From Nostoc sp. LEGE 06077 (GTDB lineage Bacteria; Cyanobacteriota; Cyanobacteriia; Cyanobacteriales; Nostocaceae): a stretch of 64,000 nucleotides of DNA. The DNA is taken from NCBI RefSeq assembly GCF_015207705.1, contig NZ_JADEWI010000025.1, forward strand, positions 20,173 through 84,172. The letters are read 5' to 3'. Numbering within the stretch: the stretch's first letter is position 1; every line of letters begins with the position of its first letter. Below are positions 33,309-42,093 of the stretch, piece by piece. A program made the translations under genes and the position numbers. The notes beneath the pieces were generated by a model. That model worked only from the letters and a program-made list of their open reading frames with translations, was not told where the DNA came from and searched no databases.

Positions 33309-33941
33309 CTAACTTTGCCGCTTCGCATTTTGTCCGTAAGCTTGCCAAGCTAAATCTACCAGTCCATCAACAACAGCAGCAGCCACAACAGCATTGCCTT
33401 TGCGATTGTCAATTGTAATATAGGGAACTGGAGAGTCTTGTAGACGGTTTTTAGCAGTATCCACATCAACAAATCCCACTGGAGTAGCAATGATTAACGC
33501 TGGTAGAATTTCTTCAGCTTCAATCAAATCCACCAAGGCTGTTAGTGCTGTCTGTGCTTGACCAACTACAAAAATGCCCTCTGGATAACGTTTGGCTAAA
33601 GTTTCAATTCCCCATGCGGCCAAAGTTTTTTCCTTTTGAGGACGTGTGACTGTTTCCATACTGCAATAGACTGGATTAGCAAAGGTGTTTTGGATGTCGT
33701 AAGCGATACCTACTTGTACCATTGGCACATCTACTACAACTGTGGTTCTTGCTGCTAACGCCGCTGCACCAGCTTGCAAAGCGTGTTCCGAAAAGCGGAT
33801 TAAAGACTTATATTCAAAGTCAGCTGTGGCGTATATTACCCGCCGCACAATTTCATACTCTGCGGGTGAAAAGGCATGATCGCCAATTTCACTATCAATG
33901 ATTGCTAAACTTTGAGCATCAGTTACGTGCCATTCCATCAC
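33309..33941 (-). CDS. cobH: Precorrin-8X methylmutase-like protein (CobH/CbiC)
   Basis: CobH moves a methyl group from C-11 to C-12 of precorrin-8x to give hydrogenobyrinate in cobalamin synthesis. The 210-residue chain has the family layout: IVRR near residue 31, RFSEHALQAGAAAL, VVVDVPMVQVGI, VGQAQTALTALVDLIE, PALIIATPVGFVDVDTAKNRL and GNAVVAAAVVDGL. The residue that should be the catalytic histidine (VRMVHACG in the Pseudomonas enzyme, His43) is tyrosine here (RRVIYATA, Y37). Cyanobacterial homologues may share this. Not linked to other cob genes; a cobalamin adenosyltransferase lies 21 kb away. Confidence 0.85.
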   Translation of the reverse strand: MMEWHVTDAQSLAIIDSEIGDHAFSPAEYEIVRRVIYATADFEYKSLIRFSEHALQAGAAALAARTTVVVDVPMVQVGIAYDIQNTFANPVYCSMETVTRPQKEKTLAAWGIETLAKRYPEGIFVVGQAQTALTALVDLIEAEEILPALIIATPVGFVDVDTAKNRLQDSPVPYITIDNRKGNAVVAAAVVDGLVDLAWQAYGQNAKRQS

Positions 33942-34124
33942 TATTCAGTGTTGATAATACCAGCTTTCAGCTTATCAGCTTCAGTGAGTGCTGAGTCAAA
34001 ATCAATCAACAGGACTTGCATAGAAGATTGTCCTTTGAGGTTGGTTATAAGGGTATGGGGTGTTAGGGTTTTTTTGAATACCTATCCCCTTTACCCCTAA
34101 ACCCTTTGCTAAAAGCATTCGCAC

Positions 34125-34934
34125 TCACAATTCAGGACTAGAAGAAGGGCGACTGAACACAGGAGACAGATAAGCAACTAAAGCACCGATAAAAAAGCCA
34201 GAAATATTCCGAACTAGAGGTAGCCAATCACTAGTCCGAGTCACTACAGGCCCAATACCGAAGGCTATGAACAAAATTCCCCATAAAGGAGAGAAAATTA
34301 ATGCCCATTGCCAAGCCACAATTTGTTTATCGTTGCGAGGTTGGGCGGCAAATCCACAAATTATCCCACCAACGATGGAAGTAACTAAGGTAAGAATCCA
34401 CTGTTCTCTAGGAAGTCCAGGTACAACATTACAACCGCCTTTGATTAAGCAGCCTTTAACTGAGTCGAGGGCTTGTAAAATTGCTTGGTCTTCACCTTGT
34501 TCTCGCACAAAGTACAAGTTACCAAAGCGAGTTTGTAGTTCTATCCAAAATGTCCGGGGTAAAAGCTCATAAACTGCATCACCAACACTAAAGCTGAGAA
34601 TGTTACCGCCGCGAGAGTCAGCAACTAGCAGGATACTTTTATCATCTAAACCCCAATAATTGATCACTGCTCGACCGGGGGTGCGATCGTACTGTGTCAA
34701 TACTCGCAGTTTCCAGCCAGTTTCGGTTTCAAATTGTGCCAAATCGGACACTAGCTTATCTTCTTGAATGTCAGTGAGAGTTTTCGCCAAATCAATCACT
34801 GGAGTTTGGAAGTTGGGTAACAACTCAGGATTGTCATAGGCAAGGGCGGAGGAAGGATTTGCGACCCAAATTGACCCAGCCACGAAAAATACTGCAATTG
34901 ATACGAGAATTCGTCGCCAAAAACAAGACTGCAT
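34125..34934 (-). CDS. psb32: TPM-domain protein, Psb32/TLP18.3-like
   Basis: From the ATG at 34934 (the frame is open to 34973) the protein has 270 residues: a signal peptide ending near SSALA, a TPM domain (about 25-150: VIDLAKTLTDIQEDKLVSDLAQFETETGWKLRVLTQ), and two or three C-terminal membrane helices (WILTLVTSIVGGIICGFA, WALIFSPLWGILFIAFG, ISGFFIGALVAYLSPVF). Psb32 in cyanobacteria and TLP18.3 in plants protect photosystem II and aid its repair in the lumen. The C-terminal anchor fits a thylakoid-bound lumenal domain. Gene stands alone. Confidence 0.8.
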   Translation of the reverse strand: MQSCFWRRILVSIAVFFVAGSIWVANPSSALAYDNPELLPNFQTPVIDLAKTLTDIQEDKLVSDLAQFETETGWKLRVLTQYDRTPGRAVINYWGLDDKSILLVADSRGGNILSFSVGDAVYELLPRTFWIELQTRFGNLYFVREQGEDQAILQALDSVKGCLIKGGCNVVPGLPREQWILTLVTSIVGGIICGFAAQPRNDKQIVAWQWALIFSPLWGILFIAFGIGPVVTRTSDWLPLVRNISGFFIGALVAYLSPVFSRPSSSPEL

Positions 34935-35366
34935 GGATGTTCTTATACAAATATCAACAGTAAAAGTGAACAAGTTGTTTTAAAAAGTAGGGGAGAAAAG
35001 TGATACTTCTTTACACTTGTTTACTTTACTCTAATATTATGGTTTAAGAAAAGTATTGAGCGTTAGAGATTTGTGGTGTATCGCCCAATGGCGATCAAGA
35101 CCATAATAGCGATCGCTGTTTTTTGGTTTTGAGGCTTATAATGCGTTACGTTCAGTTAACAAAGTTTTTTCTTCCCGCAGGGTAGGCTGTTCGCCCCGTT
35201 GGGGCGGGTGTAGGGGTTTAGGGGAAGAGTACTAATTTGTAACTATGTAATGGTCGTTTTTATTCTTTTCCTTACACCCTACCCCTGACACCCTAACACC
35301 CCAAACCCAGTCACATTATGGATTTACGCTTTTATTAGAGCCATTCCCCTACACCCCGAATGAACT
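34935..35366. other. Spacer with small hairpins
   Basis: No gene. It contains TTACACTTGTTTACTTTAC (35013-35031), nearly repeated at about 39084-39102, a GCGATCGC octamer, and CGCCCCGTTGGGGCG as a GC-rich hairpin near 35192, followed by TAGGGGTTTAGGGG heptamers on the opecp side (the flank nearest the peptidase gene). Confidence 0.45.
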
Positions 35367-37472
35367 CTAAGCGGCTGGATTTAACAAACCATTATGCCGC
35401 AGCAACGAAACTGTACTCGGTTCCCGTCCACGGAAAGCTTTGAATATCTCCATTGGGTGCTGACTACCACCAAGTGCCAGTACAGTATCCAGGTAACGTC
35501 TACCTGTGGCTTGCACTGCGGCTTCGTCATCTAACCCAGCTTCTTCAAAGGCGGCGAAAGCATCAGCACTCAGCACTTCAGCCCACTTATAGCTGTAGTA
35601 CCCAGCGGCGTAACCACCTTCAAAGATATGCCCAAATGCACATAAGAAAGAATCTTCGGGTAGGGGTGGTAAAGCTGTTGTGGTCTTGGCGATGCGCTGG
35701 CGTACCTGGGCGGGAGTTTCATCATTACCAGGACGATAGCGATCGTGCAGTTCTATATCCACAGTGCTAAAGTGAACTTGCCGCAATGTAGCACTACCAC
35801 TCATATAGTTGCGGGCGGATAACAGTTTTTGGTAATAATGCTCTGGTAATGGTTCGCCAGTTTCATAATGCTTCGCCATCCCAAACAAAGTGGGGCGTTC
35901 ATAGCACCAGTTTTCCATGAATTGACTCGGCAATTCCACAGCATCCCACTCGACATTGTTAATTCCGGCGGCACTGGTGTAATCAACTTTAGTCAACATA
36001 TGATGTAAGCCATGACCAAATTCGTGGAATAATGTCTCCACTTCATCGAAGGTCATTAAACTAGGCTTACCATCCACTGGCGGAGTTTGGTTACATACCA
36101 AATACGCCACAGGCAACCGCACAGATGTTGTACCATGATCATTAATTTTGCTGCGATTAATGCAGACATCCATCCAAGCACCGCCGCGTTTCTCCGCAGG
36201 GCGACTGAAAGGATCGAGATAAAAGTAGGCTATGGGTTTACCTGTTTCATCAGCAATTTGAAAATAGCGAACATTTTCGTGCCAGACTGGGGCTTGTCCA
36301 TCGGCGGGGGTGACGGTGATACCAAATAGCCGTTTAACTAGTCCAAATAAACCATCTAAAACTTGCGGTAAAGGGAAATAGGGACGTAATTCTTCGGTTG
36401 TAAAGGCAAATTTTTCTTCGCGTTGGCGTTCTGCCCAAAAGCTAATATCCCAATGTTTTAAATCTGTGGCTTCTGTTGCGCCTTTGGCAGCCGCAAAAGC
36501 TTTGAGTTCGGCTAATTCTTTAGCAGCCGCATCATAACTTGCACTCCGTAGTTCTTCTAATAATGCCTCAACAGCCGCTACATTGGGAGCCATTTTACTA
36601 GCAAGGCTCAACTCGGCAAAATTTTTGTAGCCTAATAAATTCGCTAGTTCTTGCCGTAATTCCAAAATCCGCACAATTATTGGGTTGTTATCTAACTCGC
36701 CAGTAGAAGCGCGGGTGATATAAGCTTTGTACAGTTTTTCCCGCAAGTCTCGGCGGGTGCTGTGCTGCATGAAAGGGCCGTAGCTAGGAAAATCTAAGGT
36801 GATGCGCCAAGGGCCATTTTCCGGTGTGGCGTTTTCTTCTCCCGCCTCACGGGCAGCTTGGGCGGCTAGACTAAGGGAACTTTCGGGTAAACCGTCCACT
36901 TCTGCTTTGGATGTTAGGGTTAAACTAAAAGCTTTGGTGGCATCTAATACATGGTTAGAGAACTTTGTCGATAGTTCTGCTAATTCCATTTGAATGGCAT
37001 TATAGCGATCGCGTGCTTCTCCTGATAAGCCCACACCAGACAGTTCCGCATCTCGGATAGCAGCTGTAACAATGCGCTGCTGGGCTGGTTCTAAGGTTTT
37101 CCACGTATCACTAGCACGGAGTTCTTTAAAAGCGTTGTAGATAATTTGGCTTTGCCCAAGCTTATTACTGAATTGGACTACCTGGGGTTGAACAGTTTCA
37201 TAAGCTTCGCGCAGCTGGGGACTATTCTTGACTCCCATTAAATGGCTGACTATACCCCAACTCCAGCTTAGGCGTTCGGTTAGCTGTTCTAAAGGTTCGA
37301 CTAAACCACTCCAAGTCGGCTGGGCGTTAGTTTCTATGGAAGCAAGTTGCTCATCTAGTTCTTTTAATAACTGAGCGAAGGCTGGGATTACTTGTTCTGG
37401 TTGTATCTCGGTGAAGGGCGGTAAGCCAGTACCTTTAAGCAAGGGATTTTGCGGAATAGTGGCTGCACTCAT
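35367..37472 (-). CDS. prlC: M3 family oligopeptidase A
   Basis: A cytoplasmic zinc metallopeptidase that cleaves short peptides, including signal-peptide fragments. At 701 residues it is full length. The zinc site is clear: LFHEFGHGLHHML (HExxH) with a downstream glutamate in NNVEWDAVELPSQFMENW, all in the C-terminal third, and GYAAGYYSYKWAEVLSADAF close to the end, conserved in the thimet oligopeptidase family. The N-terminal two thirds are helical. The gene is monocistronic, preceded by a spacer with a GCGATCGC octamer and heptamers. Confidence 0.95.
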   Translation of the reverse strand: MSAATIPQNPLLKGTGLPPFTEIQPEQVIPAFAQLLKELDEQLASIETNAQPTWSGLVEPLEQLTERLSWSWGIVSHLMGVKNSPQLREAYETVQPQVVQFSNKLGQSQIIYNAFKELRASDTWKTLEPAQQRIVTAAIRDAELSGVGLSGEARDRYNAIQMELAELSTKFSNHVLDATKAFSLTLTSKAEVDGLPESSLSLAAQAAREAGEENATPENGPWRITLDFPSYGPFMQHSTRRDLREKLYKAYITRASTGELDNNPIIVRILELRQELANLLGYKNFAELSLASKMAPNVAAVEALLEELRSASYDAAAKELAELKAFAAAKGATEATDLKHWDISFWAERQREEKFAFTTEELRPYFPLPQVLDGLFGLVKRLFGITVTPADGQAPVWHENVRYFQIADETGKPIAYFYLDPFSRPAEKRGGAWMDVCINRSKINDHGTTSVRLPVAYLVCNQTPPVDGKPSLMTFDEVETLFHEFGHGLHHMLTKVDYTSAAGINNVEWDAVELPSQFMENWCYERPTLFGMAKHYETGEPLPEHYYQKLLSARNYMSGSATLRQVHFSTVDIELHDRYRPGNDETPAQVRQRIAKTTTALPPLPEDSFLCAFGHIFEGGYAAGYYSYKWAEVLSADAFAAFEEAGLDDEAAVQATGRRYLDTVLALGGSQHPMEIFKAFRGREPSTVSLLRHNGLLNPAA

Positions 37473-37574
37473 AGCGTGATGTTAATGCCGATAAATATCT
37501 ATATATCTTCTAATGTAGCGATCGCTCTTGCTTTTTAGTCTTGCCAGAATGCCGAAATAACCGAATGTAGGTAG

Positions 37575-37632
37575 CGGGGGATAGGGAATAGGGGACAGGT
37601 GATAGGTGATAGGTGACAGGTGACAGGGTTTA
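37575..37632. repeat. STRR heptamer array (GATAGGG/GACAGGT)
   Basis: About eight heptamers in the spacer between the divergent peptidase and hydrolase genes. The complement is the same repeat family as at 30141-30237. Confidence 0.8.
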
Positions 37633-37766
37633 AAGGTTTGTGATGTCTCAATTTTCCTTTCTGTTGAGGTTTTAACCGTCTTAGCTGTTGCTATAGTTCC
37701 TATTCTTTTTTGTCATTTTTCCAGGCATAATCATCCCAGATTAATATTTATACTGGGTTTCCTCTG

Positions 37767-38555
37767 ATGAAATTACTGCTTTGTGGGTTGATTACACCTT
37801 TTGCTGCATTGTTGGCTGCTACACAGGCTTTGGCTGTAATTCAAACAAAAAATGTTGAGTATAAGCAAGGAAATACTGTTTTACAAGGCTATCTGGCTTA
37901 CGATGATGCAATTAAAGGTAAGCGTCCTGGGGTTTTGGTGGTGCATGAATGGAATGGCTTGCAAGGTTATGCAAAAAAACGCACCGAACAGTTAGCCAAA
38001 CTGGGCTATGTTGCTTTTGCTGCGGATATTTATGGTAAAGGTATTAGACCAAAAAATCCTGAAGAGTCGGGTAAACAAGCGACAATTTATCGCCAAGATA
38101 GAAAATTGTTGCGCGATCGCGCCTTAGCTGGGTTAAAAGTATTACAAGCCAATCCTCTAACTGATGTTAATCGAATTGCTGCGATCGGTTACTGTTTTGG
38201 CGGCGGTACAGTCTTAGAACTTGCTCGTAGCGGTGCAAATATCGCCGGAGTAGTCAGTTTTCATGGCAATCTCGATACACCAAACCCCAACGATGCGAAA
38301 AATATCAAAGCCAAAGTTTTAGTATTACATGGTGCTAACGACCCATTTGTACCAGCAGAACAAGTTACAGCCTTTGAAAACGAAATGCGCCAAGCAAATG
38401 TAGACTGGCAATTAATTTCTTATGGTGGTACAGAACACGCTTTTACTAACCCAGAATATAAAGGGGAGTTAAAAGGAGCGCTATATAATCCTATTGCGGA
38501 CAAACGTTCTTGGGAAGATATGCGGCAATTTTTTGCTGAGATTTTTCGGAAATAA
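37767..38555 (+). CDS. Dienelactone hydrolase family protein, exported
   Basis: An alpha/beta-hydrolase of 262 residues with a clear signal peptide (LLLCGLITPFAALLAATQALA), so it acts in the periplasm, unlike its paralogue at 21371. Triad: C143 in IGYCFGGG, D192 in GANDPFV, H224 in GTEHAFT; E61 in VVHEWNG is the accessory glutamate. Substrate unknown. It begins after a spacer containing heptamers and is followed by about 180 bp up to the terminator of the small opposite gene. Confidence 0.88.
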   Translation: MKLLLCGLITPFAALLAATQALAVIQTKNVEYKQGNTVLQGYLAYDDAIKGKRPGVLVVHEWNGLQGYAKKRTEQLAKLGYVAFAADIYGKGIRPKNPEESGKQATIYRQDRKLLRDRALAGLKVLQANPLTDVNRIAAIGYCFGGGTVLELARSGANIAGVVSFHGNLDTPNPNDAKNIKAKVLVLHGANDPFVPAEQVTAFENEMRQANVDWQLISYGGTEHAFTNPEYKGELKGALYNPIADKRSWEDMRQFFAEIFRK

Positions 38556-38680
38556 ACAGTTATAGCAGGGGATAGGTGACAGAGTTAAAAGTTTTTTAGT
38601 ATCTAGGTTTTACGATGTGTTGATGTCCTAATTACATTGGCTGTTGCTAAAATATTTTACCTGTTTTCACCAAATAAAAA

Positions 38681-38703
38681 GGCTTAAGTTTTTAGCTCAA
38701 GCC
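38681..38703 (-). terminator. Terminator of the 50-residue gene
   Basis: GGCTTAAG and CTCAAGCC pair with one mismatch around seven bases; the stem extends by AAA/TTT, and on the minus strand TTTTT follows. It is 33 bp past the stop of the minus-strand small gene. Confidence 0.6.
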
Positions 38704-38735
38704 TTTACCTCACTCATTTTTAAATATTTCATGAT

Positions 38736-38888
38736 CTACCAAATATCAGCAGTACCTTTCTTATAAGGTTCACCAGTAAAAGGCTGCACCCCAATCAGCG
38801 GATATTGATCATCTGTAGGGCCAAAAATTCGCATTGCCGCTTCAGAGATATACTCGGTTATCCTAGCGATGATATTGGAAATAGCCAT
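38736..38888 (-). CDS. Small conserved-looking protein, 50 residues
   Basis: A short frame with AGGAG nine bases before its ATG and a good terminator after it. The product opens MAISNIIARITEYISEAAMR, an amphipathic helix, and continues IFGPTDDQYPLIGVQPFTG, with a hydrophilic end. The phrase FGPTDDQYPxxGVQPFxG is one I have met in short cyanobacterial proteins, but I cannot name a function. Good initiation and termination signals plus coding-like composition make it a real gene rather than a chance frame. Confidence 0.7.
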   Translation of the reverse strand: MAISNIIARITEYISEAAMRIFGPTDDQYPLIGVQPFTGEPYKKGTADIW

Positions 38889-39316
38889 AATCTTAGACTC
38901 CTGATTTTTGAGTCAATTTAATAGTTATCTTTCTACTTTAATTCCATATTTTCATATCGCTCAGACTCTCAATATATCGAGAGTTTACGCAATAGTTTTT
39001 CAGATAGCTTTGCAATACTTTATGTTGTCTAAAAAGTTTAAAGTTTTGCTTCCATTTCTATTATAACAAAACTCTTGATTACACCTGTTTACTTTACAGA
39101 TAGAGGATTTCAAATTATTAGAGCAAAAAATCTAGGACTGAAAGCTAGAAATCAAAGCTGTTTGATTTCTCAATTCTCTTGTCTATGAATGTCTGATAAA
39201 ATTTGATTTATGCAAAATAAACTATTAAAAAATATTAAATATTGGCATAAATGATGATTATCCCCAAGCAATTATGTTGATTTGGTGAAGTATACAATCT
39301 AAATCTATCAGAGGAG
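38889..39316. other. Spacer upstream of the small gene and the NAD operon
   Basis: About 430 bp, A/T-rich, no gene. It carries promoters for the divergent small gene and pncB; only the pncB promoter can be defined and is listed separately. Confidence 0.4.
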
Positions 39317-39347
39317 TTGACATTATTTATGGTAAAATCTACCATAA
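39317..39347 (+). promoter_or_regulatory. pncB operon promoter with candidate NrtR operator
   Basis: TTGACA (39317-39322) and TACCAT (39340-39345) are spaced by 17 bp as -35 and -10 boxes. A perfect 21-bp palindrome, TTATGGTA-AAATC-TACCATAA (39327-39347), fills the spacer and covers the -10 box. Its core fits GT-N7-AC, the pattern I recall for NrtR sites, and the operon itself encodes an NrtR protein. A repressor bound here would block RNA polymerase. Confidence 0.75.
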
Positions 39348-39381
39348 TAGAAAAGCAGCACTCTTGTAAGGACACTCTTAC

Positions 39382-40779
39382 ATGGCAACTATCCCCGACT
39401 TGGGCAGCTACCAGCACCAAGATCTGACAATCTCTGCGGCTGATTACAGCTTGCTAACAGACCTTTATCAGTTAACAATGGCAGCTTGTTATGTAGGTGA
39501 AGGTTTAGAACAAAAACAAGCTAGTTTTGAGTTATTTGTGAGGCGATCGCCAGAAAATTTTGGCTATCTCATTGCAATGGGACTAGAACAAGCCCTGGCA
39601 TATTTAGAAAAGTTAAGTTTTACTCATTCGCAAATTGCCGCCCTACAGGCGACAGGAATTTTTGCCCACGCAGGCGATCGCTTTTGGTCTTTATTAGCTG
39701 AATGTAAGTTTACTGGGGATGTCTGGGCAGTTCCCGAAGGCACAGCGGTTTTTCCTAACGAGCCATTTTTGCGAATCGAAGCACCGCTATGGCAAGCCCA
39801 ACTCATCGAAACTTATCTATTAAATACAATCAATTATCAAACTTTGATTGCCACCAGGGCGGCGCGCCTACGTGATGTTGCTGGGGAAAAAGCCAAGCTT
39901 TTAGAGTTCGGTACGCGGCGGGCATTCAGTCCCCAAGGTGCTTTGTGGGCAGCGCGGGCAGCCTTAGCGGGGGGATTAGATGCCACCTCTAATGTGTTAG
40001 CAGCGCTACAACTAGGTCAGCAGCCAAGTGGTACGATGGCTCACGCTTTAGTTATGGCGTTGTCAGCAATGGAAGGTAGTGAAGCCGAAGCTTTTACAGC
40101 ATTTCATCGTTATTTTCCCGGTGCGCCATTGTTGATAGACACTTACGATACCATCGCGGCGGCTGAACAGTTGGCAACTAAAGTTAATGCCGGGGAAATG
40201 GAATTATCGGGGGTAAGGCTGGATTCTGGGGATTTAGTGAGTTTATCCCAACAAGTGCGATCGCTCTTACCAAATGTGCCAATTGTGGCGAGTGGCGACT
40301 TGGATGAATGGGAAATTGCCCGACTCAAGGCGGCCGGGGCAGTAATTGATGGATACGGTTTGGGAACGCGACTCGTCACAGGTACACCTGTCAACGGAGT
40401 GTATAAACTCGTAGATATTGATGGCATTCCAGTAATGAAACAGTCCAGTGGTAAGGTGACTTATCCAGGACGCAAGCAGATTTTTCGGTCATTTGTAGAT
40501 GGCAAGGTCAAAGCTGATAGGTTGGGGTTAATTACAGAAACACCCTTATCAGAAACACCTTTATTGCAATTGGTGATGAAAGAAGGTCAGCGGGTGCAAT
40601 TGCCAGAAAGTTTGGCAGAAATTCGCCAGCGGACGGCGGCGACAGTAGCAAGTTTGCCAGAGGAGACACGACGGTTAACTCATCCTGTAGCTTTACAGGT
40701 GGAGATTTCTGCTGGGTTGCAGAAGTTGACTGAAGAGACTAAGGAACTAACCGCAAAGAACGCAAAGGGCGCGAAGTAA
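39382..40779 (+). CDS. pncB: Nicotinate phosphoribosyltransferase
   Basis: Preiss-Handler salvage: converts nicotinate, PRPP and ATP to nicotinate mononucleotide. The 465-residue chain has YSLLTDLYQLTMAACYVGEG at the start, EFGTRRAFSPQGA in the middle, and GVRLDSGDLVSLS then GYGLGTRLVTG, which hold the PRPP- and phosphate-binding residues. An AAGGA site precedes the ATG by 11 bases. The last residues (TAKNAKGAK) come from a dispersed intergenic repeat that runs into the gene's 3' end. It is first in an operon with nadD, nrtR and nadE (gaps of 4, -40 and 3 bp), under the palindromic promoter described above. Confidence 0.95.
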   Translation: MATIPDLGSYQHQDLTISAADYSLLTDLYQLTMAACYVGEGLEQKQASFELFVRRSPENFGYLIAMGLEQALAYLEKLSFTHSQIAALQATGIFAHAGDRFWSLLAECKFTGDVWAVPEGTAVFPNEPFLRIEAPLWQAQLIETYLLNTINYQTLIATRAARLRDVAGEKAKLLEFGTRRAFSPQGALWAARAALAGGLDATSNVLAALQLGQQPSGTMAHALVMALSAMEGSEAEAFTAFHRYFPGAPLLIDTYDTIAAAEQLATKVNAGEMELSGVRLDSGDLVSLSQQVRSLLPNVPIVASGDLDEWEIARLKAAGAVIDGYGLGTRLVTGTPVNGVYKLVDIDGIPVMKQSSGKVTYPGRKQIFRSFVDGKVKADRLGLITETPLSETPLLQLVMKEGQRVQLPESLAEIRQRTAATVASLPEETRRLTHPVALQVEISAGLQKLTEETKELTAKNAKGAK

Positions 40780-40783
40780 AATC

Positions 40784-41383
40784 ATGAGAATTGCTTTATT
40801 TGGTACAAGTGCTGATCCGCCAACCGCTGGGCATCAAGAGATTTTAAGATGGTTGTCGGAACGTTATGATTGGGTGGCAGTTTGGGCGGCGGATAATCCG
40901 TTTAAGTCTCATCAAACCCAGTTAGAACATCGGGCGGCGATGTTGCGACTGTTAATTGCGGATATGGATGCAGCACAACATAACGTTGCTGTGACACAAG
41001 ATTTAAGTAGCTGGCGGACACTGGAAACAGTAGAAAAAGCAAAACAGCATTGGGGCGAAGCGGCGGAATACACCTTAGTGATTGGCTCAGATTTGATCAA
41101 TCAACTACCACGCTGGTATAGAATTGAAGATTTATTACAGCAAGTAGAACTATTAATTGTCCCCAGACCGGGATATGCCATAGCCGAAACTAGCTTAGAC
41201 AACATCAAAAAATTGGGAGGTAAAATTGCGATCGCTACCCTCACAGGTTTAGATGTATCCTCAACAGCTTATCGTGAACATGGAGATACTGAAGCCCTCA
41301 TAGCTCCCATTGTTGCCTATATTCATCAACAGCATTTGTACAAATGCCAGGACGCAACCACAAAAAGATTCCAACTCCGCTAA
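40784..41383 (+). CDS. nadD: Nicotinate-nucleotide adenylyltransferase
   Basis: Adenylates nicotinate mononucleotide to deamido-NAD. The 199-residue protein has the nucleotidyltransferase motif GTSADPPTAGH (residues 7-17, with the T/HxGH histidine H17) and near the C-terminus LDVSSTAYRE, equivalent to the ISSTxxR signature. It follows pncB by four bases and overlaps nrtR by 40 bp, strong evidence for translational coupling. The 5' variant motif with threonine instead of the first histidine occurs in this superfamily. Cytoplasmic. Confidence 0.9.
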   Translation: MRIALFGTSADPPTAGHQEILRWLSERYDWVAVWAADNPFKSHQTQLEHRAAMLRLLIADMDAAQHNVAVTQDLSSWRTLETVEKAKQHWGEAAEYTLVIGSDLINQLPRWYRIEDLLQQVELLIVPRPGYAIAETSLDNIKKLGGKIAIATLTGLDVSSTAYREHGDTEALIAPIVAYIHQQHLYKCQDATTKRFQLR

Positions 41384-42090
41384 ATCAACAACCTTTGGCT
41401 GATTTTAAAGTAGGTGTTGATAATGTAATTTTTTCTGTAGATACTGCTCAAAATCGACTTTTGGTTCTCCTTGTCATGCGACAGCAAGAACCATTTTTAA
41501 ATTATTGGAGTCTTCCGGGGACATTAGTGCGTCAAGGCGAATCTTTAGAAGATGCGGCCTATCGCATCATGGCCGAGAAAATCAGAGTCAACAATCTTTA
41601 TTTAGAACAGTTGTATACCTTTGGTGGGCCAAATCGTGACCCTAGGGAAGCAACAGATAGTTATGGGGTGCGTTATCTCTCAGTTAGTTATTTTGCCCTA
41701 GTCAGATTTGAAGAAGCCGAATTAATTGCTGATAAAGTCGCTGGAATTGCTTGGTATCCAGTCAAGCAAGTGCCACAATTAGCCTTTGACCATAATGAAC
41801 TACTCACTTATGGTCACAGACGACTGCGAAATAAATTAGAGTATAGCCCTGTCGCCTTTGAAGTTTTACCAGAAATGTTTACTTTAAACGATTTGTATCA
41901 GCTATACACAACTGTTTTAGGGGAAAACTTCTCTGATTACTCTAATTTTCGGGCGCGACTACTCAAGTTAGGTTTTTTGTGCGATACCGGAGTAAAGGTA
42001 TCACGCGGTGCAGGTCGTCCAGCTAGTTTATATAAATTCGACGCTGAGGCTTTTGCACCCTTTAAAGATAAGCCTTTGGTATTTATTTAA
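41344..42090 (+). CDS. nrtR: NrtR-type transcriptional regulator (Nudix plus winged helix)
   Basis: A 248-residue regulator of NAD metabolism. The N-terminal half is a Nudix fold with a degenerate box: residues 59-82 read GTLVRQGE, then R74-I75-M76-A77-E78-K79 where catalytic Nudix enzymes have R-E-x-x-E-E; two glutamates and the glycine are lost, so it should bind ADP-ribose-like ligands without hydrolysing them. The C-terminal domain (about 180-248, ending RARLLKLGFL then GRPASLYKF) is the winged helix characteristic of NrtR. In other bacteria NrtR represses NAD genes and is released by ADP-ribose. It lies inside the operon it probably controls. Confidence 0.9.
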   Translation: MPGRNHKKIPTPLNQQPLADFKVGVDNVIFSVDTAQNRLLVLLVMRQQEPFLNYWSLPGTLVRQGESLEDAAYRIMAEKIRVNNLYLEQLYTFGGPNRDPREATDSYGVRYLSVSYFALVRFEEAELIADKVAGIAWYPVKQVPQLAFDHNELLTYGHRRLRNKLEYSPVAFEVLPEMFTLNDLYQLYTTVLGENFSDYSNFRARLLKLGFLCDTGVKVSRGAGRPASLYKFDAEAFAPFKDKPLVFI

Positions 42091-42093
42091 AGT

